A stretch of 64,000 bases of DNA, from positions 3,036,387 through 3,100,386 of the forward strand of contig NZ_CP072392.1 in assembly GCF_017742835.1 (NCBI RefSeq), written 5' to 3'. The position numbers and the translations under genes were made by a program. This stretch comes from Aquabacter sp. L1I39. GTDB lineage: Bacteria > Pseudomonadota > Alphaproteobacteria > Rhizobiales > Xanthobacteraceae. The notes beneath the pieces were generated by a model. That model was not told the DNA's origin. It saw only the letters and a list, made by a program, of their open reading frames with translations, and ran no database searches. Shown here in pieces: positions 35,394 through 44,097 of this stretch; position 1 is the first letter of the stretch; each line of letters opens with the position of its first letter.

Positions 35394-36047
35394 ATGGTCG
35401 ACTTCACCTTCTGGGACATCCTGCGCAACCTGCTGCTTGCGGCCCGCTGGACGGTGGCGCTCTCCCTCATCGCCTTTGTCGGTGGCGGTCTTGTGGGCCT
35501 GGCGCTTCTGGTCCTGCGCCTGACCAAGAACAAGGTCGCCGATCGGGTGATCGGCGCCTATGTGCAGCTCTTCCAGGGCACGCCGCTGCTGATGCAGCTG
35601 TTCCTGCTTTATTTCGGCATCGCGCTGTTCGGCATCGATACCTCACCTTGGGTGGCGGCGTCGGTTGCGCTCACCCTCTACACGTCCGCCTATCTTACCG
35701 AAATCTGGCGCGGTTGCGTGGAGGCGATCCCCAAGGGCCAGTGGGAAGCATCGTCCTCCCTTGCTCTCTCCTTCGGCCAGCAATTGGGCCATATCATCCT
35801 GCCGCAGGCGCTGAAAATCGCCGTGCCGCCGACGGTCGGCTTCCTGGTGCAGGTCATCAAGGGTACCGCGCTCGCCTCGGTCATCGGGTTCGTGGAACTG
35901 ACCAAGGCCGGCGGCATGATCGCCAACGTCACCTATCAGCCCTTGCTGGTCTATGGCTGCGTGGCGGCGATCTACTTCCTCCTGTGCTTCCCCATCAGCC
36001 TTTATGCCGGTTCGCTCGAAAGGAAACTCCATGTCGGCCGCCACTGA
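35394..36047 (+). CDS. amino-acid ABC transporter permease 2
   Basis: 217-residue second permease, with the EAA loop AIPKGQWEASSSLALSFGQQ and the signature VQLFQGTPLLMQLFLLYFG. AAAGGAGG at 35381-35388 (overlapping the upstream stop) sets the ATG at 35394. Its C-terminus overlaps the ATPase start by 17 bases, consistent with tight coupling. Confidence 0.92.
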   Translation: MVDFTFWDILRNLLLAARWTVALSLIAFVGGGLVGLALLVLRLTKNKVADRVIGAYVQLFQGTPLLMQLFLLYFGIALFGIDTSPWVAASVALTLYTSAYLTEIWRGCVEAIPKGQWEASSSLALSFGQQLGHIILPQALKIAVPPTVGFLVQVIKGTALASVIGFVELTKAGGMIANVTYQPLLVYGCVAAIYFLLCFPISLYAGSLERKLHVGRH

Positions 36048-36831
36048 GCCGTCGCAGGCGGGCACTGTCCTCGTCGCCCCGCACACGCAGGTGGGCGCGC
36101 CCATCGTGCGCATCACGGCGCTGCGCAAATCCTATGGCGACCACGAGGTGCTGAAGGGCATCGACCTCGACGTGAAGCGCGGCGAGGTGGTGGCCATCAT
36201 CGGCAAGTCCGGCTCCGGCAAGAGCACGCTCCTGCGCTGCATCAACGGCCTGGAGGAGTTTCAGGAGGGCTCGCTCATCGTGGACGGCAAGCCGCTGCTG
36301 CACGACAGCGCGCTGGCCATGCGCGAGCTGCGCCAGCGCGTGGGCATGATCTTCCAGAGCTTCAACCTGTTCCCGCACCTCTCCGTGGGGCGTAACGTGA
36401 TGCTGGCGCCCCGCCTTGTGAAGAAGCGCAAGGGCGAGGAGAACGAGGCCCGTGCCCGGCAATTGCTGGCGCGCGTCGGCCTTGCCGAAAAGTTCGACGC
36501 CATGCCCGAGCAGCTCTCCGGCGGCCAACAGCAGCGTGTCGCTATCGCCCGGGCGCTTGCCATGGATCCAGCAGTCATGCTGTGCGACGAGATCACCAGT
36601 GCGCTCGATCCCGAACTGGTGGGCGAGGTGCTGCGGGTGGTCGAGAGCCTGGCCGACGAGGGCATGACGCTGCTCATGGTGACCCATGAGATGAACTTCG
36701 CCCGCAAGGTGGCGGATCGCGTCATCTTCATGCACCAGGGCCGCGTCCATGAGGCCGGCCCGCCCGCGGAGCTGTTCGGCGCGCCCCAGACGGCGGAGCT
36801 GAAGCAGTTCCTCTCCTCCATCCACGATTGA
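36031..36831 (+). CDS. amino-acid ABC transporter ATP-binding protein (GlnQ type)
   Basis: 266-residue cytoplasmic ATPase. Walker A GKSGSGKST (about 63-71), signature LSGGQQQRVAIARAL, Walker B VMLCDEITSALDP and the H-loop VTHEM are complete. There is a 26-residue N-terminal extension before the ABC core (RITALRKSYGDHEVLKGIDL). Last gene of the binding-protein/permease/permease/ATPase operon that follows the hydrolase. Confidence 0.95.
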   Translation: MSAATEPSQAGTVLVAPHTQVGAPIVRITALRKSYGDHEVLKGIDLDVKRGEVVAIIGKSGSGKSTLLRCINGLEEFQEGSLIVDGKPLLHDSALAMRELRQRVGMIFQSFNLFPHLSVGRNVMLAPRLVKKRKGEENEARARQLLARVGLAEKFDAMPEQLSGGQQQRVAIARALAMDPAVMLCDEITSALDPELVGEVLRVVESLADEGMTLLMVTHEMNFARKVADRVIFMHQGRVHEAGPPAELFGAPQTAELKQFLSSIHD

Positions 36832-36863
36832 GGCGCGGCCCTTTGCTCCGGAGGATAACGTCA

Positions 36864-36906
36864 GACGGCCCGGAGAGCCCCTGCGAAGGGGGGCGTCCGA
36901 GCCGTC
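36864..36906. other. hairpin between convergent ABC transporter and peptide genes
   Basis: GACGGC (36864-36869) pairs with GCCGTC (36901-36906), with an inner GCCCC/GGGG stem. It separates the plus-strand transporter operon from the minus-strand peptide gene and may act on both messages, although neither side has a T run. Confidence 0.5.
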
Positions 36907-36946
36907 ATGTCTTCAAGCATGTGGCCTGCGTATTGGAGGGCTGCCC

Positions 36947-37207
36947 TCAGCGGGTGCCCTTCAGGAATTCCTTTCCGTCGGCGCCCATGCCCCAATAGTT
37001 GGTGCGGCCGTCGGCTAGGCGTTCCGGCCTCACGGAGCCGGAGGTGGTGGTGCGCGCGCCGTCCGCGTCCACTTCCCAGCGGTTATAGACCGGGCGGCCG
37101 GAGGCGCCGACGCCCCAGCTGCCGCCGGAGGACACCGCAGTCCCGCCGCTGACGGGCAGGAGTTCGTCGTCAGACAGCATCTGGTTCTCGTTCGGCTGGT
37201 TGGACAT
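36947..37207 (-). CDS. putative precursor peptide with double-glycine leader
   Basis: 86-residue small protein. The N-terminus contains LSDDELLPVSGG (11-22), a bacteriocin-type double-glycine leader that C39 peptidases cut after Gly22. The predicted 64-residue core is Gly-rich, carries no Cys, and holds two copies of WGxGAxG (WGVGASG at 31-37 and WGMGADG at 72-78) flanking a charged central part. GAGGAG lies 6 bases before ATG 37207; the longer frame to 37411 has no such site. It is encoded on the same strand 327 bases downstream of a complete NHLM exporter set. No LanM, radical SAM, cyclodehydratase or other modifying enzyme is near, so the peptide may be secreted unmodified. Precursor status is inferred from leader and context. 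Confidence 0.7.
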   Translation of the reverse strand: MSNQPNENQMLSDDELLPVSGGTAVSSGGSWGVGASGRPVYNRWEVDADGARTTTSGSVRPERLADGRTNYWGMGADGKEFLKGTR

Positions 37208-37534
37208 TTGCTTCTCTCCTCTTGCGTGTCTCTTGATTGCCGCAGCACAGTTCTTGAAATTCGGTGCCGCCCGATGACGTTCAGGACCTGGCTTTCCCTC
37301 TTCGCTGTGCAGGATGAAATGGCAAAAAACCTGTTTCGGTGAGATGCCGTGCCGTGCCCTCGGGCGGCGGGCGTTCCCGCCTTTTGTGGATCGGATAGAT
37401 CCCGTGTTCAATCCTCAACACATATACCTTGGTCGTGGATCGGCGTGAATGTTCAAATTATGAATATTCGTGTCTCAAATAAGGTATTTTTGAAAGAATA
37501 TGTAGCAATAACCATGAGCTTGGCTCCTGGTGTG
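37208..37534 (-). other. AT-rich leader region of the peptide gene
   Basis: 327 bases between the second NHLM ABC gene and the peptide gene. Positions 37400-37520 have only about a third G+C, far below the surrounding sequence. On the minus strand there is a short frame of 20 codons (37517-37455) preceded by AGGAG, with nothing recognisable in it. GGCGGG and CCCGCC (near 37372-37387) form a hairpin. The region probably carries a separate promoter for the peptide gene; I cannot assign a clear -35/-10 pair. Confidence 0.5.
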
Positions 37535-40393
37535 TCACGAGATGTGACGGCGCGCCAATTCCGTGAAAACCCCGTCCCGCTCCATCAATTCCTCATACGT
37601 CCCTTCCTCCACAACCCGCCCAGCCTCCAGCACATAGATGCGGTCGGCGGCCATGATGGTGGACAGGCGATGGGCGACCACGATGCGGGTCGCCTTGAGA
37701 TCGGAAAGCCGGTCGGTGACGATCTGCTGGCTGCGATTGTCGAGCGCGCTGGTGGCCTCGTCGAACAGGAGCAGATTGGGTCGGCGCACCACCGCCCGCG
37801 CGATCAGGAGCCGCTGGCGCTGCCCGCCGGAGAGCAGGGTCCCGTTCTCGCCCGCGAAGGTATGCATCCGCATGGGCATCTGGAGGATGTCCTCGTCGAG
37901 CCCCGCCAGGTGCGCCGCCGCCCAAGCATCGCTCTCGGTGAGCGGTGCGCCGCCGAGAATATTATCGAGAATGGAGCCGGTGGCGGCATGGCCATTCTGC
38001 AGCACTACGCCCATCTGCCGGCGCACCGCACGCAGGTCAATGGAGGCAGCGTCCTGGTGATCGAAGAAGATGGCGCCGCTTGACGGCTTGTCGAAGCCCA
38101 GCAACAGCCGCAGCACGGAGGACTTGCCGGCGCCCGAGGGGCCGACAATGGCGATGAACTCGCCAGGCCGCGCGCGCAGGCTGACGCCGTCCAGCACCAG
38201 CGGACCGTCCGCGTCATAGCGAAAGGTGACATTGTGGAATTCCACCTCGCCCCGCAGCACGCCGAAGCCGTTCGGCCGCCCGCCATCCTCCGGCGTGGTG
38301 CGCAGCAAGGGGGCCGCCCGTTCGTACAAGGTGCCGAGGGTCAGCAAGGCGGGAACCACGCCAGTGAGCGAGAGCGCGGCCGAGAGAAACTGGCCGAACG
38401 CGGCATTGAACGCGACGAACTGCGCGATGCCGATGTCCGTCAACCCAAAACCGACTGCGCCAATGAGAACGCCTGTCGAGAGCACGCCGAGAACGGCGCC
38501 CACCGTTTCGACGGCGACGGACAGGCGGTGCTTGCGGAAGTCGAGGCTCCTGCGATCGAGGAAAAGGCTCGCCCAGCGGCCGAAGGCACGGGATTCGGCG
38601 CCCGCCACCCGCAGCTTGCCGATGGCGGTGAGGATCTGCAGCGAGAGCGCCTGAAGGCGGCCGTCGGTGGCGAGCGCCTGCCGGTTCATGGAGATCATGA
38701 GAAGGCTGGAAACAATGGTGACCGCCACCTGCAGCCCCACGAGCACGGCGGAGATGGCGGCCAGCTTCCAGCTGTAATAAATGAGCAGGCACAGGCTCGT
38801 CACCGAGAAGACTGCGGACAGCAAGGTGTTGAGCACCGCGCCACCGATCGTGTCCCGCATCTGGTTGATGGCCGCCGCGCGCAATGCCAGGTCGCCGGCG
38901 GTGTAGCTGCGGAAGAAGGTCGCCGGCAGGCGCAACAGGCGGTCCCAGATCGCGCCTTCCAGGTCCGCATTCACCAGGGTGGTCATGCGCAGCAACAGGA
39001 AGCCGCGCACCAGCTCGAACACCGTCATGCCCACGCCCAGCGCTGCGAGGCCGCCCACCAATTGCAGCAATTGGGGCACGGAGCTCGACGGGATGACCGT
39101 GTCGAACAGGATCTCGGTGCCGATGGGGGTGACGAGCCCCAGGAGGCCGGCAAACAGGGCCACCATCAGCACCGGAAGGGCAAGCGGACCTGCCAAGGGG
39201 AGGGCAAAGCGCAGCATGGCTTTGCCGTCCACCGGGCCGTCGGGCAATGGACGCTGGATGGCATAGGCAATATCGGACAGGTGCTCTGTCCTGCCGGCCC
39301 ATGGCGTTCCGTCCGCTTCATAGATGTCGTAGCCGCTGCGCCAGCCGGATCTTGCGATGGCGGCAAGGGGGCGGGCCTGGCTTTGCGTGAAGAGGATCAG
39401 GCTCTGGCCGCCGCGCTGCCAGCCGTCACTCAGCCGCAAGGGCCGCACCCTCAGCCGCGACGCCAGTGCCAGGGCGGCGAGGCGGTCTTCTGGTGTGTCG
39501 GCTTCCGTCGCCGTGGCGGCAGATAGGGCGTCGGCAGACACCTCCACCGCATTGGCTTGCGCCACCTGGAGGAAGGCTTCTGTCAGGGCATCGGCATCGC
39601 CGTCGCTTGCTGGCGCCCGCTTCCCGCCCAGCGCCGCAAAGGGCCGCGCAGCCGCCGCCCGGTCGCGGGCGGGGGCGGTGCGCACCCGTTCTGCGGCACG
39701 GTTCGCCGCCGCCACAAGACTTGCCGCAATGGCTCCCGAGACCCGGGCGAGATGGGCACCGAAGGCTATGGCGAGTTGGCCTTCCCGCGCCAGCGCCCGG
39801 CTGTCGCGGCAGATGACGTCGGCGGGGTCCTGAACCGCATGCATGGCGCCGGGGGAGGCGGCGGACAGAGGCGCCGGCGGCGCTCCCGCCTGGAGCAGGT
39901 GCGCGGGATCAAGATCGGGTGACACATCGCCCTGCATGACCTCGATCCAGAGCAGGCCCTTCTGTGGCCGCACCGACGTGTTCGGCGGCAGGCTCTCGGT
40001 CTCTTCCGCGATGGAAACGACGCGGCCGGCCTCCGGCTCCGCGAAGGCCCGCGCCATGCGTTCGATGAACGCCTCCATGCGCGCCATGGCGGCCGGGTCG
40101 CCAGCATCAAGGCGCCCTAGGAAGGCCGGCATGTCCAGCGAGCGAATGGCCGTCTCCGGCGCCAGGGCGAAGCCGGAAACGTCCATGGCCGGGTGCGGCG
40201 GGAGGGCGAAGATGATTTCGCCCGCAGGGAAAGTCTCGGCCAGCCGCCGGCTGCCCGCCCGACCCGGGGCGGATGCGTAGAGGCCGAGCATGCCCTCGAC
40301 CACCTCATAGGCGGCGACGCCCAGCCGGACTGGGTCGTCGCCGAGCCGCCGGACGGCACCCGTATCGAGGGGGGAAAGACGATCAGCCGGCAC
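37535..40393 (-). CDS. NHLM-type peptide export ABC protein (ATP-binding/permease)
   Basis: 952-residue protein matching the second ABC component of NHLM bacteriocin systems (the family described as TIGR03797). A long N-terminal cytoplasmic region (1-390, no clear motif) precedes six membrane helices (about 405-680) and an ATPase domain with Walker A GPSGAGKSS (about 745), signature LSGGQRQRLLIARAV and Walker B LLLFDEATSALD. It lacks a C39 peptidase. The start is GTG at 40393, inside the end of the C39 gene (11-base overlap). It probably works with the C39-ABC protein in exporting the processed peptide. Confidence 0.88.
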   Translation of the reverse strand: MPADRLSPLDTGAVRRLGDDPVRLGVAAYEVVEGMLGLYASAPGRAGSRRLAETFPAGEIIFALPPHPAMDVSGFALAPETAIRSLDMPAFLGRLDAGDPAAMARMEAFIERMARAFAEPEAGRVVSIAEETESLPPNTSVRPQKGLLWIEVMQGDVSPDLDPAHLLQAGAPPAPLSAASPGAMHAVQDPADVICRDSRALAREGQLAIAFGAHLARVSGAIAASLVAAANRAAERVRTAPARDRAAAARPFAALGGKRAPASDGDADALTEAFLQVAQANAVEVSADALSAATATEADTPEDRLAALALASRLRVRPLRLSDGWQRGGQSLILFTQSQARPLAAIARSGWRSGYDIYEADGTPWAGRTEHLSDIAYAIQRPLPDGPVDGKAMLRFALPLAGPLALPVLMVALFAGLLGLVTPIGTEILFDTVIPSSSVPQLLQLVGGLAALGVGMTVFELVRGFLLLRMTTLVNADLEGAIWDRLLRLPATFFRSYTAGDLALRAAAINQMRDTIGGAVLNTLLSAVFSVTSLCLLIYYSWKLAAISAVLVGLQVAVTIVSSLLMISMNRQALATDGRLQALSLQILTAIGKLRVAGAESRAFGRWASLFLDRRSLDFRKHRLSVAVETVGAVLGVLSTGVLIGAVGFGLTDIGIAQFVAFNAAFGQFLSAALSLTGVVPALLTLGTLYERAAPLLRTTPEDGGRPNGFGVLRGEVEFHNVTFRYDADGPLVLDGVSLRARPGEFIAIVGPSGAGKSSVLRLLLGFDKPSSGAIFFDHQDAASIDLRAVRRQMGVVLQNGHAATGSILDNILGGAPLTESDAWAAAHLAGLDEDILQMPMRMHTFAGENGTLLSGGQRQRLLIARAVVRRPNLLLFDEATSALDNRSQQIVTDRLSDLKATRIVVAHRLSTIMAADRIYVLEAGRVVEEGTYEELMERDGVFTELARRHIS

Positions 40394-42557
40394 GGATCAG
40401 CTCCGCATAGGCGCCATCGGCTGCCCACAATTGGGCGTGGGTGCCGCGCTCGATCACCTGCCCCTGGTCGAGCACCAGGATCTCGTCGCAATCGCGGATG
40501 GCGCTGAGGCGGTGGGTGACGAGAATGAGCGAGCAGCCGCGCCGGCGCAGATTCTCCAGGATGCGCGCCTCGGTGCCCGCATCGAGCGCGGAGGTGGCCT
40601 CGTCGAACACCAGGATGCTGGGCTGGCGGGTGAGCGCGCGCGCAATCTCCAGGCGCTGGGCCTGGCCGCCGGACCAGTTGGAGGCGCCTTCGCGTACCGG
40701 GGCATCATAGCCGCCCGGGCGGGTGGCGATCACGTCGTGAATCTCCGCATCCTTGGCGGCTCGGACCATGTCGGCCTCGGGAACGGAAGGGTCCCAAAGG
40801 GTCAGGTTCTGCCGCACGGTGCCATCCATCAGGACGATGTTCTGGTCCACGAAGCCCAGTGAGAAGGACAGCACCGCCGGGGCGATCCGGCGCATGTCCG
40901 TGCCATCGAAGCACACCTGGCCGCCCCATGGCTCGGCAAGTCCGACGACCATGCGCGCCAGCGTGGACTTGCCGCTGCCGGAACGCCCGACCAATGCCAC
41001 CCGGCCGCCGGAGGGAATGGCGAGATTGAAGCCCCGCACCAAGGCGGGCGTCAGCGGATTGTAGCCGAAGGACAAGTCCTTCACCTCCACCGTGCCGGAC
41101 AGCCGCCCTTCAGGAGGCGGGGGAGCGAAGGAAGCGGCAGGCGTGGTCCAGCGCTCATCCAGCGGGTAGCGCATCACGTCGTTGATGCGCTCCAGGTTGC
41201 CCCGCAGCTCTCGCCGCGAGGAGGCGAGGCGCACCAGCGCGGAGACGTGGCCGGAGAAGGTGGACAGGATGCTCTGGAAAGCGGCGAGCGTGCCCACCGT
41301 GATGATGCCGTCCATCACCTGAAGGCCGCCGACGCCGAGGATCAGTGCCAGCACCACGGCACCCAGGATGCCAGGCACCATGCCCAGAACGAGGCCCGGC
41401 ACCTGCATGGCCTGGACCGCATTCATCAGGCGGGTCTGGTGGCTGGCCCAGCGGGCGAAGAAGTCATCTTCCGACGCATTGGCCTTCAGCGTCTCGATAG
41501 ATTGGATGCCGTTGACCACAACGGAGGAGAGCGCTGCATCCTCCCGCAGGAGGCCGCGCACCGCGTTTTCCTGCCAGCGGGCGACCATCTGCGCGAACAC
41601 GGCATTCAGCGCCGACATGGCGATGCCGATGGTGGCGAGGAGCGGATCGTAGAGCGTCATCAGCCAGGCATAGAAGAGGGTCGCCAGCCCCGAGACGAAC
41701 AGGGTGGAGACCTGCCCGCTGATGAGGGTGCAGATCTGCTCGGCCGAGTGCAGCCGCGCCGCCACATCGCCCGTATAGCGCTGGGCGAAGAAGCGCGGCG
41801 GCAGGCGCAGGATGTGCCAGGTGAGGTCGGAGCCCACCACGGTGCCGAGCTTCCATTGCAGGCGGGCCAGAAAGTAGCCCTCCAGCCGGCTGAGCACCGC
41901 CCGCAAGGCCGCAGCGAAGGCGAGGCCCAGGAGGAGGGGACGCAGCCAGTCCTTCAGATTGTTGAGCAGGATTTCATCGACGAAAATCTTGGTGGCGGCG
42001 GGAACGAAGATGCCCGGCAAAAGCGCCGCGATCCCGGCGATGGCGAGGAAGGCGATGGCCGCCTTGGAGTCCGACAACAGGTCGAGGACCGGGCCCCACA
42101 CGCGGGGCTTCTGCCCGCCCGCCTCGAAGTCGGGGCCCGGCTCCATCACAAGGGCCACCCCGGTGAAGGCCGTGTTGAACTCATCATGGGAGACGGTGCG
42201 TGGGCCGCTGGCGGGATCGTTGAGATAGACCTTGTTGCGGCCGATGCCTTCCAGCACGACGAAATGGTTGAATTCCCAGAACAGGATGACGGGCAGCCTC
42301 TTGCCCTGGAGCCCGGACGGCTCGAGCCGCCAGCCCTGCGCCACCAGGCCATTGGCGCGGGCGGCCTGGAGGAGGCTCTTGGCATTGCTGCCATTGCGCG
42401 ACACCCCGCAGGCGACGCGCATGTCCTCCAGCGGCACCCAGCGTCCGTAATGGGCGAGCACCATGGCAAGGCATGCGGCGCCGCACTCCACCGCTTCCAT
42501 CTGGAGCACGGTGGGGACGGACACGCGGCGCGTCGGCTGGAAGCGCGCTTCACTCAT
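40383..42557 (-). CDS. NHLM-type peptidase C39/ABC exporter
   Basis: 724-residue bifunctional exporter (family as in TIGR03796). The N-terminal C39 peptidase has all catalytic residues: Cys25 in QMEAVECGAAC, His98 in EFNHFVVLEG and Asp114 in LNDPASG. It cuts leaders after Gly-Gly, so the neighbouring precursor is a fitting substrate. Membrane helices follow (about 155-440) and the ATPase has Walker A GRSGSGKST, signature WSGGQAQRLEIARAL and Walker B ILVFDEATSALD. It begins with an ATGA overlap after the adaptor gene. Confidence 0.93.
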   Translation of the reverse strand: MSEARFQPTRRVSVPTVLQMEAVECGAACLAMVLAHYGRWVPLEDMRVACGVSRNGSNAKSLLQAARANGLVAQGWRLEPSGLQGKRLPVILFWEFNHFVVLEGIGRNKVYLNDPASGPRTVSHDEFNTAFTGVALVMEPGPDFEAGGQKPRVWGPVLDLLSDSKAAIAFLAIAGIAALLPGIFVPAATKIFVDEILLNNLKDWLRPLLLGLAFAAALRAVLSRLEGYFLARLQWKLGTVVGSDLTWHILRLPPRFFAQRYTGDVAARLHSAEQICTLISGQVSTLFVSGLATLFYAWLMTLYDPLLATIGIAMSALNAVFAQMVARWQENAVRGLLREDAALSSVVVNGIQSIETLKANASEDDFFARWASHQTRLMNAVQAMQVPGLVLGMVPGILGAVVLALILGVGGLQVMDGIITVGTLAAFQSILSTFSGHVSALVRLASSRRELRGNLERINDVMRYPLDERWTTPAASFAPPPPEGRLSGTVEVKDLSFGYNPLTPALVRGFNLAIPSGGRVALVGRSGSGKSTLARMVVGLAEPWGGQVCFDGTDMRRIAPAVLSFSLGFVDQNIVLMDGTVRQNLTLWDPSVPEADMVRAAKDAEIHDVIATRPGGYDAPVREGASNWSGGQAQRLEIARALTRQPSILVFDEATSALDAGTEARILENLRRRGCSLILVTHRLSAIRDCDEILVLDQGQVIERGTHAQLWAADGAYAELIRAG

Positions 42558-43801
42558 AGGCCAAGCCAGTGGCGGATGGCGGGGATCACCAGGGCGATGG
42601 GCCGCCCCGTGCGCACGGTCACCTGGCCCTCCAGCAAGGTGCCGGAGGTGAGCTCGATCTCCTGGCCGCGGGAGGAGGTCCAGTCATAGCTGTCCGGGCC
42701 GTCCTTCCCCTTGTCGAGAAGGATCTCCACCTGGAGCGGCGGACCCGCCTTGGTGAATTGGCGGGCGAGGTCGCGATTGCTCAGGCGTTCCGCAAGCGCC
42801 GTCTCCGTTTCCGGCACGGGATCCACCTTCACCACCCGGCCGAGAAGGGTGCCGTATTCCTCCTTCTTGGCGATGGTGGGGGAGAGCTGCACCTCCATGC
42901 CGGGCCGCACCTGTTTGCCTTGCTCGGCGGGCACATAGAGCAGCGCTTCCAGGCGCTTGTCGCCGGTCTCGATAACCAGGATGCGCTGGCCGGCAGATAC
43001 CAGAGCATGGCTCGTCACCTCGTCCAGCACCACGGTGCCTGTGACTCGCGAATAGATGGAGGTGGCCAGGTCCTGGGAGAGGCTCACCTGGGTGAGCTGG
43101 CCTTCGCTGTCGCGGATCTGGCGATCCAGGGTGTCGAGGTCCTGGGCGTGCTGGGCCCGCAGGGTGATCATCTGGGCGTCTATGGTCAGAATGTCGGCCC
43201 GCGCCCGCGAAATGGCTTCCCGGGCCGCGAACAGGCGCTCGCGCACCTCCAGCACCCGGTCGCTGGTCATGAGGCCCTTGGACTGGAGCCCCTCGCGGGC
43301 ATCCAGCATGGACTGGAGTTCCCGCACGCGGGCCTCGCCCAGGCTGATGGCCTCATTGAGCGCTTCCCGGCGGCGGGCGGCGGCGCGCTCCTCATTGGCG
43401 ATGCGCGCGTCAAAGCGGGTGATGAGCTCGCTGCGCTGCCGTTTGAGCTGTTCCAGCCGGCTGTCCGCATCGGCCAGGCGTTCCTGGCCCTCGGGGGAGG
43501 AGAGGCGGGCGATGAGCTGGCCCTGCTTCACGCTGTCGCCGCGGTCGGAATAACTTTCGAGCCAGCCAGATTTGGGTGCGTAGACTTGGACGAAGGCTCC
43601 ATTCTCCGGCACCAGTAGTCCGATGCCGGAGACGGTGACGCGGTAGCTCCCGAAGATGGACCACAGCGTGCAGCCGGCGATGAGGGCGAGGGTGGTGGCC
43701 AGCGCCACCCAGCCGAGCGGCGATACGACACGCAGATTCTGCCCGAGGCCGCTGGCGCCGGAGAGGCTCTCCAATGCTTCACGCCTGAATAGATCCGACA
43801 C
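42554..43801 (-). CDS. NHLM-type secretion adaptor, HlyD-like
   Basis: 415-residue periplasmic adaptor (family as in TIGR03794): a short N-terminal tail, one membrane helix (about 29-50), a barrel/lipoyl half (GIGLLVPENGAFVQVYAP), a long coiled-coil hairpin (about 100-235, rich in Arg, Glu, Leu) and a C-terminal lipoyl/barrel half. It links the inner-membrane exporter to the periplasm or an outer-membrane pore. The start is GTG at 43801 with GGAGAG 7 bases ahead. First of the three exporter genes; the order adaptor-C39-ABC is that of known NHLM clusters. Confidence 0.9.
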   Translation of the reverse strand: MSDLFRREALESLSGASGLGQNLRVVSPLGWVALATTLALIAGCTLWSIFGSYRVTVSGIGLLVPENGAFVQVYAPKSGWLESYSDRGDSVKQGQLIARLSSPEGQERLADADSRLEQLKRQRSELITRFDARIANEERAAARRREALNEAISLGEARVRELQSMLDAREGLQSKGLMTSDRVLEVRERLFAAREAISRARADILTIDAQMITLRAQHAQDLDTLDRQIRDSEGQLTQVSLSQDLATSIYSRVTGTVVLDEVTSHALVSAGQRILVIETGDKRLEALLYVPAEQGKQVRPGMEVQLSPTIAKKEEYGTLLGRVVKVDPVPETETALAERLSNRDLARQFTKAGPPLQVEILLDKGKDGPDSYDWTSSRGQEIELTSGTLLEGQVTVRTGRPIALVIPAIRHWLGL

Positions 43802-44097
43802 GTCCGTCTCTCCGGCGGCGCCACTGGAAGGGTCGTGGTCTAGCGCGAAAGCAAGGGCGTGGGAACAAGAAGAATACGTAACTTTGTCAACGAACTAAAT
43901 GCGGCCTTCTGCATCTTGCCGGCAGGCGGTGTCCGCTCTTCTTTGCATGATGTAAATCGAACTATGCCCCTTTGTACGGCCTCTCAGACTGCTGATGGGG
44001 GCCGCTTTGCGGTAAGTGGGATTTTCCCGCCGGGTGGGATGCAATTTGCGCACGATCTGTATACGGTTCAGTGCACACTGACCAAAGACAACGCGCC
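43802..44097. other. divergent promoter region, NHLM operon and dihydropyrimidinase
   Basis: 296 bases with an AT-rich middle (about 43862-43980). On the minus strand TTGACA (43890-43885) could be a -35 box for the exporter operon, but no good -10 lies at the right distance. The right end carries the GTATAC operator and a second palindrome next to the dihydropyrimidinase start. No gene is seen. Confidence 0.55.
44058..44081 (+). promoter_or_regulatory. GntR/FCD operator candidate before dihydropyrimidinase gene
   Basis: TGTATAC (44058-44064) contains the GTATAC palindrome typical of FCD-type GntR regulators and is repeated at 50406. TCAGTG-CA-CACTGA (44068-44081) is a further inverted repeat immediately beyond it. 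The gene start is at 44098, and a GntR gene lies downstream in the same operon. Confidence 0.6.

Noticed and set aside
37455..37517. 20-codon minus-strand frame with a good AGGAG
   Set aside because: Too short and AT-rich to call; no leader or repeated motif, although a leader peptide cannot be excluded.
37349..38083. Plus-strand frame over the end of the NHLM ABC gene
   Set aside because: Antisense to a well-supported ABC domain, without a homologous look.
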